Origin: Mytilus trossulus
Taxonomy: Eukaryota; Mollusca; Bivalvia; Mytilida; Mytilidae
DNA length: 64,000 nt
Direction of reading: 5' to 3'
NCBI RefSeq assembly: GCF_036588685.1
Contig: NC_086378.1
Span: 20,747,578 to 20,811,577 of the forward strand
Part shown: in pieces, positions 22,027-33,443 of the stretch
Layout: each line of letters opens with the position of its first letter
How positions within the stretch are numbered: the stretch's first letter is position 1
Notes under the pieces: model-generated
Told to the model about the DNA's origin: nothing
Seen by the model: only the letters and a program-made list of their open reading frames with translations
Databases searched by the model: none
Translations under genes and position numbers: made by a program

Positions 22027-22594
22027 TTTTTCATTCATATTCATCACAACGCCTGTTCTGTTTATCTCATCGGCATGACCCATATCAATGGACGGAATAG
22101 GAATGTTTACGTTATCACCTTGGGAGAGAATTTTTCAGTTTTTATCATGCAAGGCATCAGCCTGTAACTGCTGCCCAGAAAGGTCCGTCTTTCGTGCACA
22201 CTTGATGTCAATATTTACTATTTTAAATAAAACCCTCACTGGTATTGACAGCAATGATATCCCCACCAGGAAGTGCCCTCTTTCGGGGTAGTTTACCAGT
22301 AGATGTCATCCTGAAACTTCCTCACCAACCATGTTAGCATCACATCAATTCATTCAATTACCATTGTTTCTGTTTCTTATTCAATTGTTGTTCATTGTTG
22401 TCTGCTGAATTTTGACGATTTAATTCACCATCAGTTTTAGTGTTTGTGTCAGTATTAATGTCCGTCTCTGACCTTATTTTGTCAGTTTCAATTTCTGTGT
22501 CGGTATTATGTTCTGTTTCGGTAAAATGGTCTTCACGATCATTATTATTGGATACAGAACTTGCTTCAACTATTGCTTCTAAGTCTCCTTCTGT
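22027..22594 (-). pseudogene. Integrase-type transposon protein remnant (C-terminal part)
   Basis: At 22594-22358 a 78-codon frame is acidic and polar (GDLEAIVEASS ... ending KKQKQW and TAA), with repeated Thr-Asp and Thr-Glu. At 22218-22027 another frame reads ARKTDLSGQQLQADALHDKN, an in-frame TGA, then SQGDNVNIPIPSIDMGHA. The pattern 'GD-x-V-x-(I/V)-P-I-P-x-x-D-x-G' after a Gln/Ala-rich helix is, from memory, what follows the integrase core in Ginger/KRBA2-like proteins. No integrase catalytic core is visible at higher coordinates. The two pieces may be one decayed gene; the link is inferred. The first piece alone could instead be a terminal exon of an unknown gene. Confidence 0.42.
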
Positions 22595-22809
22595 TTAATT
22601 TCCAGGTAAGAATACCGAATAATGTTTATTTACTACATGTGTATTTTAAAAGTCGTTAAGGTATGAAGTAATTATAAAAATATCCTATTAAACTGGTCAT
22701 TAACTGTATCAAAAAGATATCAGACTAACATGAATGGACAATAACAAAAACAAAATGATTGAATATTATTGATGTTAATGGCATGTGTTGTGATGATAAA
22801 ATCATTTTT

Positions 22810-22950
22810 GGTTTAAAATTTTGTACAAGCTAAAAACATGTCCAAGCAATATTTTGTACATGTTATAACTTGTATTTTTGCATTGTACAAATTTTAACAT
22901 GTACAAAATATTGCTTGGAAATGGTTTCAACTTGTGCACAATTTTTAACC
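22810..22950. mobile_element. 141-bp palindromic MITE
   Basis: A perfect 25-bp inverted repeat (22841-22865 and 22895-22919, core CAATATTTTGTACATG) sits inside weaker outer arms (GGTTTAAAATTTTGTACAAG against the inverse of CTTGTGCACAATTTTTAACC). Motifs resemble the MITE at 14211. Confidence 0.75.
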
Positions 22951-23129
22951 ATTAATATGGAATGGTTTTAAATATAAGCTGCAATAGGGTTTCTCTCCAG
23001 TTCTGAAAACATTTTTCGAAACTTTCCTATGACATATGCAGACACGATTTTCACACATTACCCCCTCAATTTGAGAATCACCACATCTTCTTTATATAAG
23101 CTTTCCATCCTGGTATTCATATTTATATT

Positions 23130-23250
23130 CAAAACAATCTTTGGCCATGAATTTTACCAGTATATATTTTCTGTATATAAACTCATCATAGATACCAGGA
23201 CTAAATTTAGTAAACGCCAGACGCGCGTTTCGTCTACAAAAGACTCATCA
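23130..23250 (+). repeat. Family F-type host repeat, left half
   Basis: Contains ATAGATACCAGGACTAAATT and CGCCAGACGCGCGTTTCGTC, ending in AAAAGACTCATCA (23238-23250). It resumes at 24271 after the LINE insertion. Confidence 0.7.
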
Positions 23251-24270
23251 ACTTTTGATTGATAAGATTGAAAAAGTGCAAACAGAGGCTACCAGGATCG
23301 TAACTGGGGGTACTAGGTTGGTATCCCTAGAGAGATTATATCTCGAAATGGGTTGGGAAAGGCTTAAAGATCGAAGGGAGGCCCACAGGTTAATTTATCC
23401 ATAGTCCCATGCAACCATACATAGTCATAATACGAGAAACTCGTCCCTAATCCCCCCTGTTCGAACAAGAACAGCCCTGCATTCAAATTATTTTTTACTG
23501 GCAACTGTTCGTTCATGGAATCTCCTCCCTGAGAATGCTAAGACCAGCACTTCTGTGGGGGCATTCAGGAACTGTGTCCAGTCTCGGGCGATTAAACCTC
23601 CAAATTATTTTTACATTGGTAAGCGATTGGGTCAAATTTATCACTCAAGACTTCGTATGGAATGAAGTTCTCTAAATTATCATCTGTTTGTTAAAAATAT
23701 AGTGGATTCGTCACTTTGTTTATGTGGTGCTATAGAAACGACAGCGCACTACTTGTTGCACTGCCCCCGTTTTCACATTATGCGTGAACAGCGTTTTTAT
23801 AATATCAATATAATACATTTTTTGTTGGAAAAAATCTTACTACACGGTTCAACGGACTTCAGCTACGAACAAAACATTGAAATATTATTGGCAGTTCAAA
23901 CATTTATACTCCGTAGTAAAAGATTTGTCATATGATAGCACACATCTTGTTCAACAAGTAATACTTATATCTTAAATAATTGTGTCCGTTCAGAAACATA
24001 CACTTTATTATTGAATTTCCTATGTTTATTTTTTTCTTCTTTCTTGTGTGTCACAACCTTATTATATGTTTTTTCTTTCCATCTAGTGTAACATTGTTAT
24101 TTTTTATAACATTTTACTCCTTGAGTATTACAATATGAAATGTTCTTATTAGGAAACGGATTAATATAAGCTAAGCGCTTGTTTCTGGATCCTATTAATT
24201 ATTTCACATGTATTATTATGTAAATGCCTATGTATGTACCTGAATATAATTAATAAAATATGTTTACACT
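23251..24270 (+). mobile_element. 5'-truncated LINE insertion with 13-bp target duplication
   Basis: A 1,020-bp insert flanked by AAAAGACTCATCA on both sides (23238-23250; 24271-24283). Frames inside, with shifts, read DKIEKVQTEATRIVTGGTRL, then RLKDRREAHRLIYP, then SLCLCGAIETTAHYLLHCPR: the region behind the reverse transcriptase of a LINE ORF2, ending in the C-x-C ... H-x4-C knuckle. The open frame of this last part is 23702-23935. The 3' part ends in TAATTAATAAAATATG. It lacks RT and endonuclease, as expected for incomplete target-primed reverse transcription. Confidence 0.85.
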
Positions 24271-24400
24271 AAAAGACTCATCAGTGATGCTCGAATCCAA
24301 TAAAGTAAAAAAGGCCAAATAAAGTACGAAATTGAAGAGCATTAAGGACCAAAATTCCTAAAAGTTTTGAAAATTTAAGAATACAAATATCATGGTACAT
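24271..24400 (+). repeat. Host repeat, right half
   Basis: The second copy of the target duplication, then CAGTGATGCTCGAATCCAAT and AAAGTTTTGAAAATTTAAGA, continues the repeat interrupted at 23250. Confidence 0.7.
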
Positions 24401-24589
24401 TATGAGACAATTTTTCCCAACCCAGGAAATAGTGGGGTTCTTTTTTTTGGGGGGGAGGGGGTATGGGGTCCAACCATATGTCTCATTTAAATGCATTGAT
24501 CGTCCATGAAAAAGTAGGTTTCCATTCCCCAAAACCCCCGTTCCGTCAAAGATTTCAAAGTCACTTTATTATTTATTTTTCAGATTTCC

Positions 24590-25100
24590 TGCACTAACTT
24601 TAGCCCGGCCAGACTAACAGTTTCATTGACTACTTTAACATCTCAACCAAACATCAGACAAACTTTAAAAATAACGATTGACGATTTCAGATTTGTCTAC
24701 ACGATCATGGAATTGAAGTCTGGGAAGGAGTGAGAGTTAGATTGGAGGGAATTGAGAGTTGAGCGGGGACCAGCTGACGAGGGAATTGAGAGTTGAGCGG
24801 GACCAGATGACGAGGGTGGTAAACAAAGGAAAATTGAAACCCGAGAACTTCTCTAATTAATGATTCAACCTCCCAAAAGATGGTAAGGGGTAGGCAAGTG
24901 GGAATACCCCCTTGTTCATCCCTTCAATTGCAGTCGTCAGTGTATTAAGTCACTTAATTAATCAAAGAATTCTTTTTTTTTTAATGTTTCCTGCAATTAC
25001 TTTACCCCGGCCAGATTAACATTTTCATTTACAGTAGTACTTTTTAACTCTCAAAAAAACATCAGACAAACTTAAAAAGAAAAGATTCAAGATTTCAGCT
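24590..25100 (+). repeat. Diverged direct repeat with a small tandem repeat between
   Basis: About 105 bp at 24590-24697 (CCGGCCAGACTAACAGTTTC; AACATCAGACAAACTTT) recur at 24987-25098 (CCGGCCAGATTAACATTTTC). Between them, GAGGGAATTGAGAGTTGAGC occurs twice within 24755-24830. No coding potential seen. Confidence 0.7.
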
Positions 25101-25512
25101 TTAATTTTCTAAACTCCTGTGTCTTAGACGGGCCGAATTATGGTATACTGTTGTCTGACCGTATGTAGTCGTAAACATGCCAAACATTAACTACAATCTG
25201 ATTTCACGATTTTCCATAAAACTTTGGTGAATTGTTTAAAATATCTTTGGATGTATGCTCCCTCTCGATTTTTAGAAATTTCAGTTTTAACGTTTTGGAT
25301 CATGAAGGAGGGGGGTTTCAGTTTTTAGACAATATATCACATGTTAAATAAATATTAATCCGAATCCCTGATACATTATTAAAACATATAGTCATCACTG
25401 CAATTTATTACTGCAAAAGAATAATTTACTGAAAATACGGATTTTTTGTGTTATTAAATTTGCTGTTACAAAATGTTAGAAATTATTTTAAATTAAGTAA
25501 TGTATCTCCCTC

Positions 25513-25690
25513 ATGCAAAGCTCTGATTCCTTTCACGGATTTGGCTATACTTTTTGGAACTTTTGGATTATAGGTCTTCATCTTTTATATAAGCTTTGGA
25601 TTTCACATATTTTGGCCGTGAGCATCACTGAAGAGACATGTATTGTCGAAATTCGCATCTGGAGCAGAAAAAATGGTACCGTTTATGTTA
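25513..25690 (+). repeat. Family F repeat copy
   Basis: GCAAAGCTCTGATTCCTTTC through GAGACATGTATTGTCGAAAT; a reverse copy is at 27840-28030. Both give a short ORF beginning MQSSDSFHGFGYTF, which is a repeat by-product rather than a gene. Confidence 0.8.
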
Positions 25691-25699
25691 TTACTCTGT

Positions 25700-27700
25700 A
25701 AACAATGAATTCAACTGAACAAAATGATCTATTCATATCTTTATGTATCCTATTAATTTGCATGAACTATTTGCAACTGTACATCAAACAAACAACCAAC
25801 AAGATTTAACGTATGTGTTGCAATTTATTATGCTAAATATAAACAACTGACTTTGAACTGACCAATGCTAATAATTGACCACTTAATCAATAGTTGGAGC
25901 ACTGAGAAAACATGCACTGTTCTAGTATAAAATGGCAAAATAAAACTAAATGTATAATTTTTGTGAATCTAAAATTGTACCTATTATGATGATATCGCTA
26001 AAATAATAATATTTAACAACGCGCTCTCGCAAGTGAATATAATTTTTGATTGTGATATTCTTTTGTATGCCCCCATCGCAATAGAGGGGACACTAAGTTT
26101 AAACCTTGTATAATAAACTAATAGATAAAATGCACTGTGCAAGTAGTATCAGCCAAGTAGTCAGCACTTTTGTGTTGGCATGAATTATCATTGATATGGT
26201 CATAATTATAAATTAATTGGTTACAAAATATGAAAATTTCGAAATTCGAAGGATTTTCCACCTCGCGAATAGATTACATTAGCTGTATTTGGCAAATAGT
26301 TCCGGTATTTTACATTCTCTGTGCTATTTAACTTCGTATTTTAGAGTCAAAGTTCTTTTAAAATCCTGTTTAAATTCCGAGAAAATAATTACTTACTCAT
26401 AAAAATGCACGTCACACAGTACATGAATATTACCACAGGTAAAGAATGTCACAAAAAAAACCTATGATATATCATTTGACAGAAGCCTTTGGATAGTTTG
26501 AAATAAAACAGGAGTGGGGGAAAAATAGAATTTTATTTTCAATAATGCATAATGTCTATTTTGAGTTATTTTATGAAACTTTCACACGACGCACAATTCA
26601 AGCACTGATGGTTATGAGACTTATTGGTCTTCGATACAACTTTTCTACTGATAAGACAGGGGCATTAATGCCGTTATACACTATAACCATTATTTACCCC
26701 CCCCCCCCCAAAAAAAAAAAAAAAAAAAAAAATAATAATAAAATAACGACAACCATAGACATATAGATACGTGTCTCTGCGACAACATATGAGAATATCA
26801 TGATTTTCCTTAACTTGATAAGCATTACACCTTTCAACTATATATTTTTTTGCATTTCTCAGACATTATCAAATATGTTACAAAATAATAATAAGATCTG
26901 GAAATTATTTTTCGTAATTTCTTTTATCTTAAATAACACATTGATTTAGTTTTATAAGATTTTATAATTGACGTATTACAAGACAATACATCATTATGCA
27001 CATTTTTTTTACTTTCTGTATTTGTTATGTTTTCGCTCTCTAAATATGAATAAACAGAACCTTGTATTAGTTTTTATGATGAGGATGATCAGTGAACTTT
27101 ATACTTTTTTAGCTTGTCCTTGCAGGTTTCTATATAGATTTGTAGTTATCAAAGATACCAGGATTATAATTTAGTACGCCAGACGCGCAACATATACTGT
27201 ATAATCCTTACTAGTGTTGAGTGTGTTTTTTTTCAGTTTCTTTTTTATCAAAATAAAGTATGTTTGTCTATGTCTATAGTTTTTAATCGCCCATCCCTTT
27301 TATAAAATATAATTAAACTGTTGAAACCACGCCATTTTTTTTACAATATTTATGTTTGTATTTTAATTTTATTGTGTTTTTATTTTGCGATGTATATTTT
27401 AAATATTTTCATTTTTTATTTATTTTGATTTTTGACATTGAATAATAATTATAATTATTATTTCTATTTTAATTGAAATTTCTTCATCAGTCGTTCTTGG
27501 TCTGTTTACATGAGAGGTTTGATTAATAGCACGAGGTTGATTCCAACATACATAAAATCATAAATCAGCTGGGGGAAGGTCATTGTTCGTTCATATCTTT
27601 GATTGAAAGAAACACTGCACATAAAATATAATCAAACTTTAGAAACCACGTGAATTTATTGAAATAAAATAGAAACAAAACAAGTTGAAGATAATCATAT
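25700..27700. other. Intergenic DNA, no gene seen
   Basis: Holds a poly(C)/poly(A) junction at about 26697-26730, a short family F-like piece at 27140-27190 (GATACCAGGATTATAATTTA; CGCCAGACGCGC), and AT-rich filler. At 25855-25900 it resembles 16090-16130 (CTAATGCTAATTAATGACCA against CCAATGCTAATAATTGACCA), which may be another duplicated scrap. Confidence 0.45.
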
Positions 27701-27839
27701 ATTCATATATTCAGAGACACTCAGAGAAGCAATATTAAGTATAACTTAATTAGTTTATCATATCGTCTTCTTAGGTGGATTATGGTTCTTTGCTGTCGAA
27801 GAAGTCACCTACAGAAAAATCAAAAAGATGCTTTGTTGT

Positions 27840-28290
27840 AATAAAATTAACGGTACCAATTTTCTTGCACCAGATGCGCATTTCGACAATACATGTCTCT
27901 TCAGTGATGCTCGTGGCCAAAATATTTGAAATCCAAAGCTTATATAAAAGATGAAGAGCTATAATCCAAAAGGTCTGAAAAGTATAGCCAAATCCGTGAA
28001 AGGAATCAGAGCTTTGCATGAGGGAGATACATTCCTTAATTTATAACCATTTCTAATATTTTGTAACAGCAAATTTTATTAACGCCAAAAATCCGTATTT
28101 TCATGCCAGTACCGAAGTACTGGCTACTGGGCTGGTGATACCCTCGTGGACTAATAGTCCACCAGCAGAGGCATCGACCCAGTGGTAGTAATAAAATTAA
28201 CGGTACCAATTTTCTTGCACCAGATGCGCATTTCGACAATTCATGTCTCTTCAGTGATGCTCGTGGACAAACTATTTGAAGGAGCAACAA
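27840..28290 (-). repeat. Family F repeat, reverse copy plus second partial copy
   Basis: 27840-28030 is the inverse of 25513-25690. A different segment (TACCGAAGTACTGGCTACTG) intervenes, and at 28187-28290 the first 90 bp of the unit repeat almost exactly (AACGGTACCAATTTTCTTGC; CACCAGATGCGCATTTCGAC). Confidence 0.8.
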
Positions 28291-28519
28291 TGTTTTAGTA
28301 GTTTATTATAAAAATATTTAAAACCATTAGGTAAAGTGGAAAATCTGGATTCATTATATATTTTATGTTGTCATCTGCTTAACCACAATATTTTTGTTCC
28401 CTGAAATTGTGGATCAGAATATTTTTTTCAGGATAAAACGTTACCCCTCCTTTAATTTTAATGACACATGGTAGTTCCATTATCAATCGTCAATGTTATA
28501 ATCTAAATATGATATGACA

Positions 28520-28830
28520 TTATTGTTCGTATTTCAATAAGAACAGACATAAGATACCAATGTGACATTTAAAACTTAAAAGTCGATGACAATACAAAGA
28601 CTCAACAAATAATTCCCCAAAACTGGAGGTGTTATCAGGAGGTATTCTGGAAGGGTAAGTTGTTTTACTAATGGCATTCATGATGTAGCTCGTGATAAGT
28701 ACAAAAAAAGGGACGAAAGATACCAAAGGGACAGTCAAACTCGTAAATCTAAAACAAACTGACAACGCCATGGCTAAAAATGAAAAAGACAAACAGAAAA
28801 ACAATAGTACACATGACACAACATAGAATG
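28520..28830 (-). repeat. Retroelement 3'-tail repeat (family G)
   Basis: Reverse copy with GGGACGAAAGATACCAAAGG and CTGACAACGCCATGGC. The same tail follows the dead reverse transcriptase at 54363-55260. Other pieces: 17290-17440, 32100-32320, 36570-36745, 39900-39970, 57755-57790 and 58770-58865. Confidence 0.75.
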
Positions 28831-28839
28831 TGGTGATAT

Positions 28840-29776
28840 CACATACAACTTATTGTGATATCACCAGCGGGGTTAAGAGTACGGGATCGTGTTTATGACG
28901 ATGGGAACATATGTGTTGTCATATGTGGCACAGATACCAAGACTGTCACGTAATGGCATCCGTAAATGACTTTACATTTACCATTTGTAACTCTTTGTTT
29001 ATAGCTTCCTTGTTTAACTAAGAAGAAAAAAATGTCTGCGTGATTCAGGCATATTATGAATTGACTAATTTTTCCCAGGCAATCTATACAATGTCTGATA
29101 AAATTGTAGTGTATTTTACAAAACGCATCAAAGAATAAAACAGAAAGAAATATACACACAAATAAAACGAGTGGACATGGCAAACAGATAAGTTTATTTT
29201 ATAATTGATAAGAATTCAATTTAACGGTTAAAGGTACTGATATTGTATTATTCATAGTTAACATAAGCACTGAAGCTGACGTTTATTTGTTGTTACATTC
29301 AATGTCCAGAGGACAACCGTCACACCTTTACAAAATATATAATAAAATGCAAAAAAACGGAACAAGAATAATAATGCATTGTCGATTGATTGCAGAATGT
29401 GATATTGTAGTTATTTTACTCAACCTCCTTATAATACTTTTCCTTGGGTGCATTAGATTTTTTACTTTTGCATATATTGCAAACTGAAAGATTCAGGCTG
29501 CTTGAAACCTTTTTTTTTATTTGCATATGTCAAATATCCAAAGGACGTTCTTTTCTTTTAATCTTGTGATTTCGTTCAAAATAGTTTCAGGTTTTTCTCT
29601 GTTCAAAATTACATATTTTTCATTAGAATCAACATTTTCAATAAACATAACAATAAGAACAATGTGCCTTTCTGTCCTTGTAAAGAGAAGGTCATTTAAT
29701 GTCTCTCGGAAATACAGAGCACAGTTGTTTTTTTCTATACGGAATTCTAGTTGTATATATATATATATATATAAAT
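28840..29776. other. Intergenic DNA, no gene seen
   Basis: Short ORFs at 28893-29183, 29287 and 29521 have no recognisable domain and lie in AT-rich sequence. An AT dinucleotide run stands at about 29755-29772. Confidence 0.4.
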
Positions 29777-30002
29777 ATACAACTCGTCTAAACATCAACC
29801 CAACAATGTTAGATCTGTAAATTTGCTTTCGCAAATTTTTGGTTCTTCCCTCGCCGGGATTCGAACCCATGCTACTGTGATATCATGACACCAAATCGCC
29901 TGCACTGCAGCCGTCCCGCTAGACCACACGACCACCTTGGCTCTCAAAAAAGAGCTTTTGGTGGGCATGTGTTACCTTTCCACGTCAGTTTTAATCTAGC
30001 TG
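29777..30002 (-). mobile_element. tRNA-derived SINE, copy 1
   Basis: On the minus strand: GGTGGTCGTGTGGTCTAGCG (A-box-like) and about 60 bp later GGGTTCGAATCCCGGCGAGG (B box), the split promoter of a tRNA-type RNA polymerase III unit. A body with AAATTTACAGATCTAACATT follows. The spacing is too long and the arms do not close as a functional tRNA, so this is a SINE. Full copies at 30300-30535 and 31577-31772, 3' part alone at 30217-30280. Confidence 0.75.
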
Positions 30003-30216
30003 CGTACTACAGTACATGATATATAAGGCATGAAGATGTTATTGTTACAGATCAGCTAAATTATCTATAGTAAAGGATCCTACAAATTAATGTAAGATAC
30101 AGTCACAGAAAATAATTATATTCATAAGTACGTCTGAGTCAGTGACAACCCTACAACAGATGTATCCATCGGATCGCCATCAATGATGGTGATACATGGC
30201 TGTGTACATAATGTAT

Positions 30217-30280
30217 ATACAACTCGTCTAAACATCAACCCAACAATGTTAGATCTGTAAATTTGCTTTGGCAAATTTTT
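30217..30280 (-). mobile_element. tRNA-derived SINE, 3' fragment
   Basis: Only the distal end of the SINE (AACTCGTCTAAACATCAACC; AACAATGTTAGATCTGTAAA on the plus strand) is present, ending in a T-run next to copy 2. Confidence 0.65.
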
Positions 30281-30299
30281 TTTTTTTTTATATAAATAT

Positions 30300-30535
30300 A
30301 TATATACAACTCGTCTAAACATCAACCCAACAATGTAAGATCTGTAAATTTGCTTTCGAAAATTTTTGGTTCTTCCCTCGCCGGGATTCGAACCCATGCT
30401 ACTGTGATATCGTGACACCAAATCGCCTGCACTGCAGCCGTCCCGCTAGACCACACGACCACCTGGGCTTCACAAAAGTAAAGCTTCCGGTGGGCATGTG
30501 TTACCTTTCCACGTCAGTTTTAATCTAGCTGCTTA
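30300..30535 (-). mobile_element. tRNA-derived SINE, copy 2
   Basis: Near-identical to copy 1, including the B-box GGGTTCGAATCCCGG and the A-box region. An ORF across it is a shadow. Confidence 0.75.
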
Positions 30536-30574
30536 CCTGTTGTAGAGTTGTCACTGACTCAGACGTACTTATAA

Positions 30575-30770
30575 ATATATATATATATATATATACGAGT
30601 CTAAATTGAAAACTACGTTCAAACCTATGATTGCATTGGATAAAAACCGCAATTTTTATACGTGTGCATGTCAAACAAATTTCGTTGTAGAAGGGTCTAA
30701 AAAAAGCACAAACAACATTTTCCAAAAGACCAAAAATGTGAAAAAAGTATATTTAAACAAAACGCATTTG
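30575..30770 (+). repeat. AT run plus family D repeat
   Basis: An AT dinucleotide run at about 30573-30595 precedes 172 bp (TTGAAAACTACGTTCAAACC to AACAAAACGCATTT) repeated almost exactly at 31143-31318. Confidence 0.85.
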
Positions 30771-30949
30771 ACTAACAGGTCGAACAACTGATGTTCTTAA
30801 ACCCTGCTGACTGCCATTGACGATTGCCAAATAAAATTGATCACAAGATGTAACAAAATGGATCTGAATATAAATTTAATACGTCACAGAAATTTTTTTT
30901 TGTTAACTTGTGGCTACGATGTTGTGCCACAAACATTCGGTGTCAATAT

Positions 30950-31030
30950 TTCTTTAGTACACCAGATCTAGATTTCGACAATATATGTCTCTTCAGTGAT
31001 GTTAGGGATCGAAACAGTATTTGGAAGGCC
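30950..31030 (-). repeat. Family F fragment
   Basis: Short diverged piece: CACCAGATCTAGATTTCGAC and 'TGTCTCTTCAGTGATG'. Confidence 0.6.
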
Positions 31031-31142
31031 ATATAATTTACTTTCAATTTAAGATTGACTCTTGAATGTTAAGAGACAATATAGGATGAACGGATCATAT
31101 AAACCGGAGGGAAAATATGATACATGCCCAAACAAAAAATAT

Positions 31143-31318
31143 ATTCGAGTCTAAATTGAAAACTACGTTCAAACCTATGATTGCGTTGGATAAAAACCGC
31201 AATTTTTATACGTGTGCATGTCAAACAAATTTCGTTGTAGAAGGGTCTAAAAACAGCACAATCAACATTTTCCAAAAGACCAAAAATGTGAAAAAATTAT
31301 ATTTAAACAAAACGCATT
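31143..31318 (+). repeat. Family D repeat, second forward copy
   Basis: Differs from 30597-30770 at only a handful of sites; 550 bp apart and in the same direction. Confidence 0.85.
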
Positions 31319-31339
31319 TATATATAGTGAACATTAAAA

Positions 31340-32560
31340 ATATCAAAATTTAACTGCAGGCTACATTTGCAGTAAGAATAAACTTTATTTTACTCAATTT
31401 ATTTGCTCTACATGATATTTTTTTTATCATCTATTCATGTATTGCATATTCGTACAGTTTGCCTAAAAAGGAAAAGGCAGTTTGTTGATTTTTCATTAGA
31501 ATTTCGGTCATTTTAGAAAACGACTAGGTATGTTTTGGCATTTTATAAAAAGCCTTTTAACGTTATGTACTTTCCAAAATGTTAGATCTGTAAATTTGAT
31601 TTCGCAAATCTTTTGTTCCAGTCGCCGGGATTCGAACCAATGATACTGAGATGTCGTGACGCCAAATCGCCTGTACTGTAACCGGCGCGCTAGACCATAC
31701 GACCACCTGGGCTTCATGAAAATGAAGATTTCGGTGACCGGGTGTTACCTTTCCAAGTCAGTTTTAATCTAGTATCGTACTACAGTACATGATATATAAG
31801 ACATGCAGATGTTATTTTTACAGATCAGCTAAATTATCTATAGTCAAGGATCTTACAAATTAATGTAAGATACACAGAAATAATTACATATATATTTATA
31901 AGGACATAGTTAACAAAAGTACCAGGATTATATTTATATGAAAGTATGAACCATTGACAACTATACAACAGATTAATTGTTATATTGAATTGTAAAATAT
32001 ATCAAGGTTCTGACCGTCTCCTGCAAACCGAAAAATGATAAAGCAAACACTTGATTTTTTTAGTTATATTTTTCCCCCTGAAATCTGCAGTTTCAAATGT
32101 ATAGCAGGATCTGTATATACTTCGGAGCACCTGAGATCACCCCTTGTTTTTGGTGGGGTCTGTGTTACTCGATCTTTGGTTTTCTATGTTGATTTGTTTA
32201 CTGTTTTTTTTTTTTATCATTTAATAAGCTATTCCGTTTCAAGCATGTTTTCGTCTTATGAGTTTAAACTTTCCCTTTGGTATCCTTCGCCTCCCTTTTT
32301 CAATTCTTTAAAATTACATACATATTTGGCTGTATCTTTGTCTCCCACTATGTTTGACTAATGTAGAAAAAAAAAAGAGAATAAAAATGAAAGTAAAAAA
32401 GTATTAAATTATTTTTCATGTTGACTTAATGTTTGTAATATTTATAGACTTAGTAAGACAGGTATACGGAAAGTAAGACAGGTAAACGGATCTCTGACAC
32501 ACTTGACTGTATAATCTGTCAGTATTATGTTTTTGGAAATGATGTATTAAATGATCATAG
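31340..32560 (+). repeat. Outer 5' flank of TLR copy 3, with SINE insertion
   Basis: 31340-31570 and 31990-32560 match 16870-17690 upstream of copy 2. The stretch between them (31577-31990) holds a tRNA-derived SINE and unmatched DNA and is absent from copy 2, so it was inserted after the duplication. Contains a family G tail piece at 32100-32320 that is also in copy 2, hence older. Confidence 0.65.
31577..31772 (-). mobile_element. tRNA-derived SINE, copy 3 (diverged)
   Basis: B-box region GGTTCGAATCCCGGCGAC (minus strand) and TCTAGCGCGCCGG at the A-box side. More diverged than copies 1 and 2. Confidence 0.7.
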
Positions 32561-33389
32561 TCTTTCGGCGTCACCAACATTAAAGTACATGCTGCGGTCA
32601 AAGATTTTTTTAGACACAAATAAATTTGTCAAACTTTCATGGAATGTTTTGAAATTCGAACATAAGCTTGTTTATGACCAATTACAGATGACATTCTGGT
32701 TCAGTCTGTGGTTACTTTTTTTTTTTACAATTAACATTCAGAATCAGTCAATCACAAAAAACTCTGTCAAACTTTCATGGAATTTTATGAAATTTTGACC
32801 GAAGCCTGTTTATGAAAAAAAAAACAGTATCCAGAGCAATTTTTTGGAAGTTATTTATTTTAATTTTTCTATATCTATCTATCCTTACTATTTATTTTCA
32901 ATCACAGTCAAAAGTGCAATTTATTTCCAAAATACTGTGTTATAAGTTTTCTCTCAATCGATTTATGACTTTTGAACATCGATAAAATACTGTTGCCTTT
33001 ATCTATTCTAGTATTTGTGTTTGTCGTTTTCGTGTAGGTGGACGAATTACAATGTCATGATATACACGATGTTTTTGTGACGTACAGTTACCTATAACTG
33101 TTCATTTCTGTGTTATTTGGTCTCTTGTGGAGAGCTGTCTCATTGACAAACATACGATAACTTCTTTTTTATATTTGTTATATAGAAACATTTCGGAATT
33201 ACATGCACAGCTATCAAAACGGAATTTAGTATTTAATTTATTTCATCGAAACCGAGTTAACTAATTCATTACATGTCATGTGATTAAATAATGCAATCAT
33301 CAATATGAATTCTGATCTACACGAAACAGGTATGATTCATATTTTTGTATTTGCGGTCCCGTTATGACTAGAGTATATTGTAATAATGG
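32561..33389 (+). repeat. Inner 5' flank of TLR copy 3
   Basis: Shares GTAGGTGGACGAATTACAAT and ACATTTCGGAATTACATGCA with the other copies. A reverse family A fragment at 33076-33172 (GAGCTGTCTCATTGACAAAC) splits it about 270 bp before the ATG. A second stretch at about 32950-33010 (TCTCAATCGATTTATGA) is also absent from copies 1 and 2 and recurs at about 48200. Confidence 0.65.
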
Positions 33390-33443
33390 GAAATAATAAA
33401 TCACAATTAACATCTATCGTACACATTAACATAAGTGTTCAAA
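33390..33443 (+). promoter_or_regulatory. Conserved block before the TLR copy 3 start
   Basis: TATCGTACACATTAACATAA followed by GTGTTCAAA and the ATG, as in copy 2. Function inferred from conservation only. Confidence 0.4.

Noticed and set aside
25513-28019. Pair of related small proteins starting MQSSDSFHGFGYTF
   Set aside because: Both are reading frames of a dispersed repeat (family F) in opposite orientations.
29845-29945. Functional tRNA gene
   Set aside because: A and B boxes are present, but the distance between them is too long, the acceptor stem does not close, and the unit is repeated three times with a shared non-tRNA tail. Called as a SINE.
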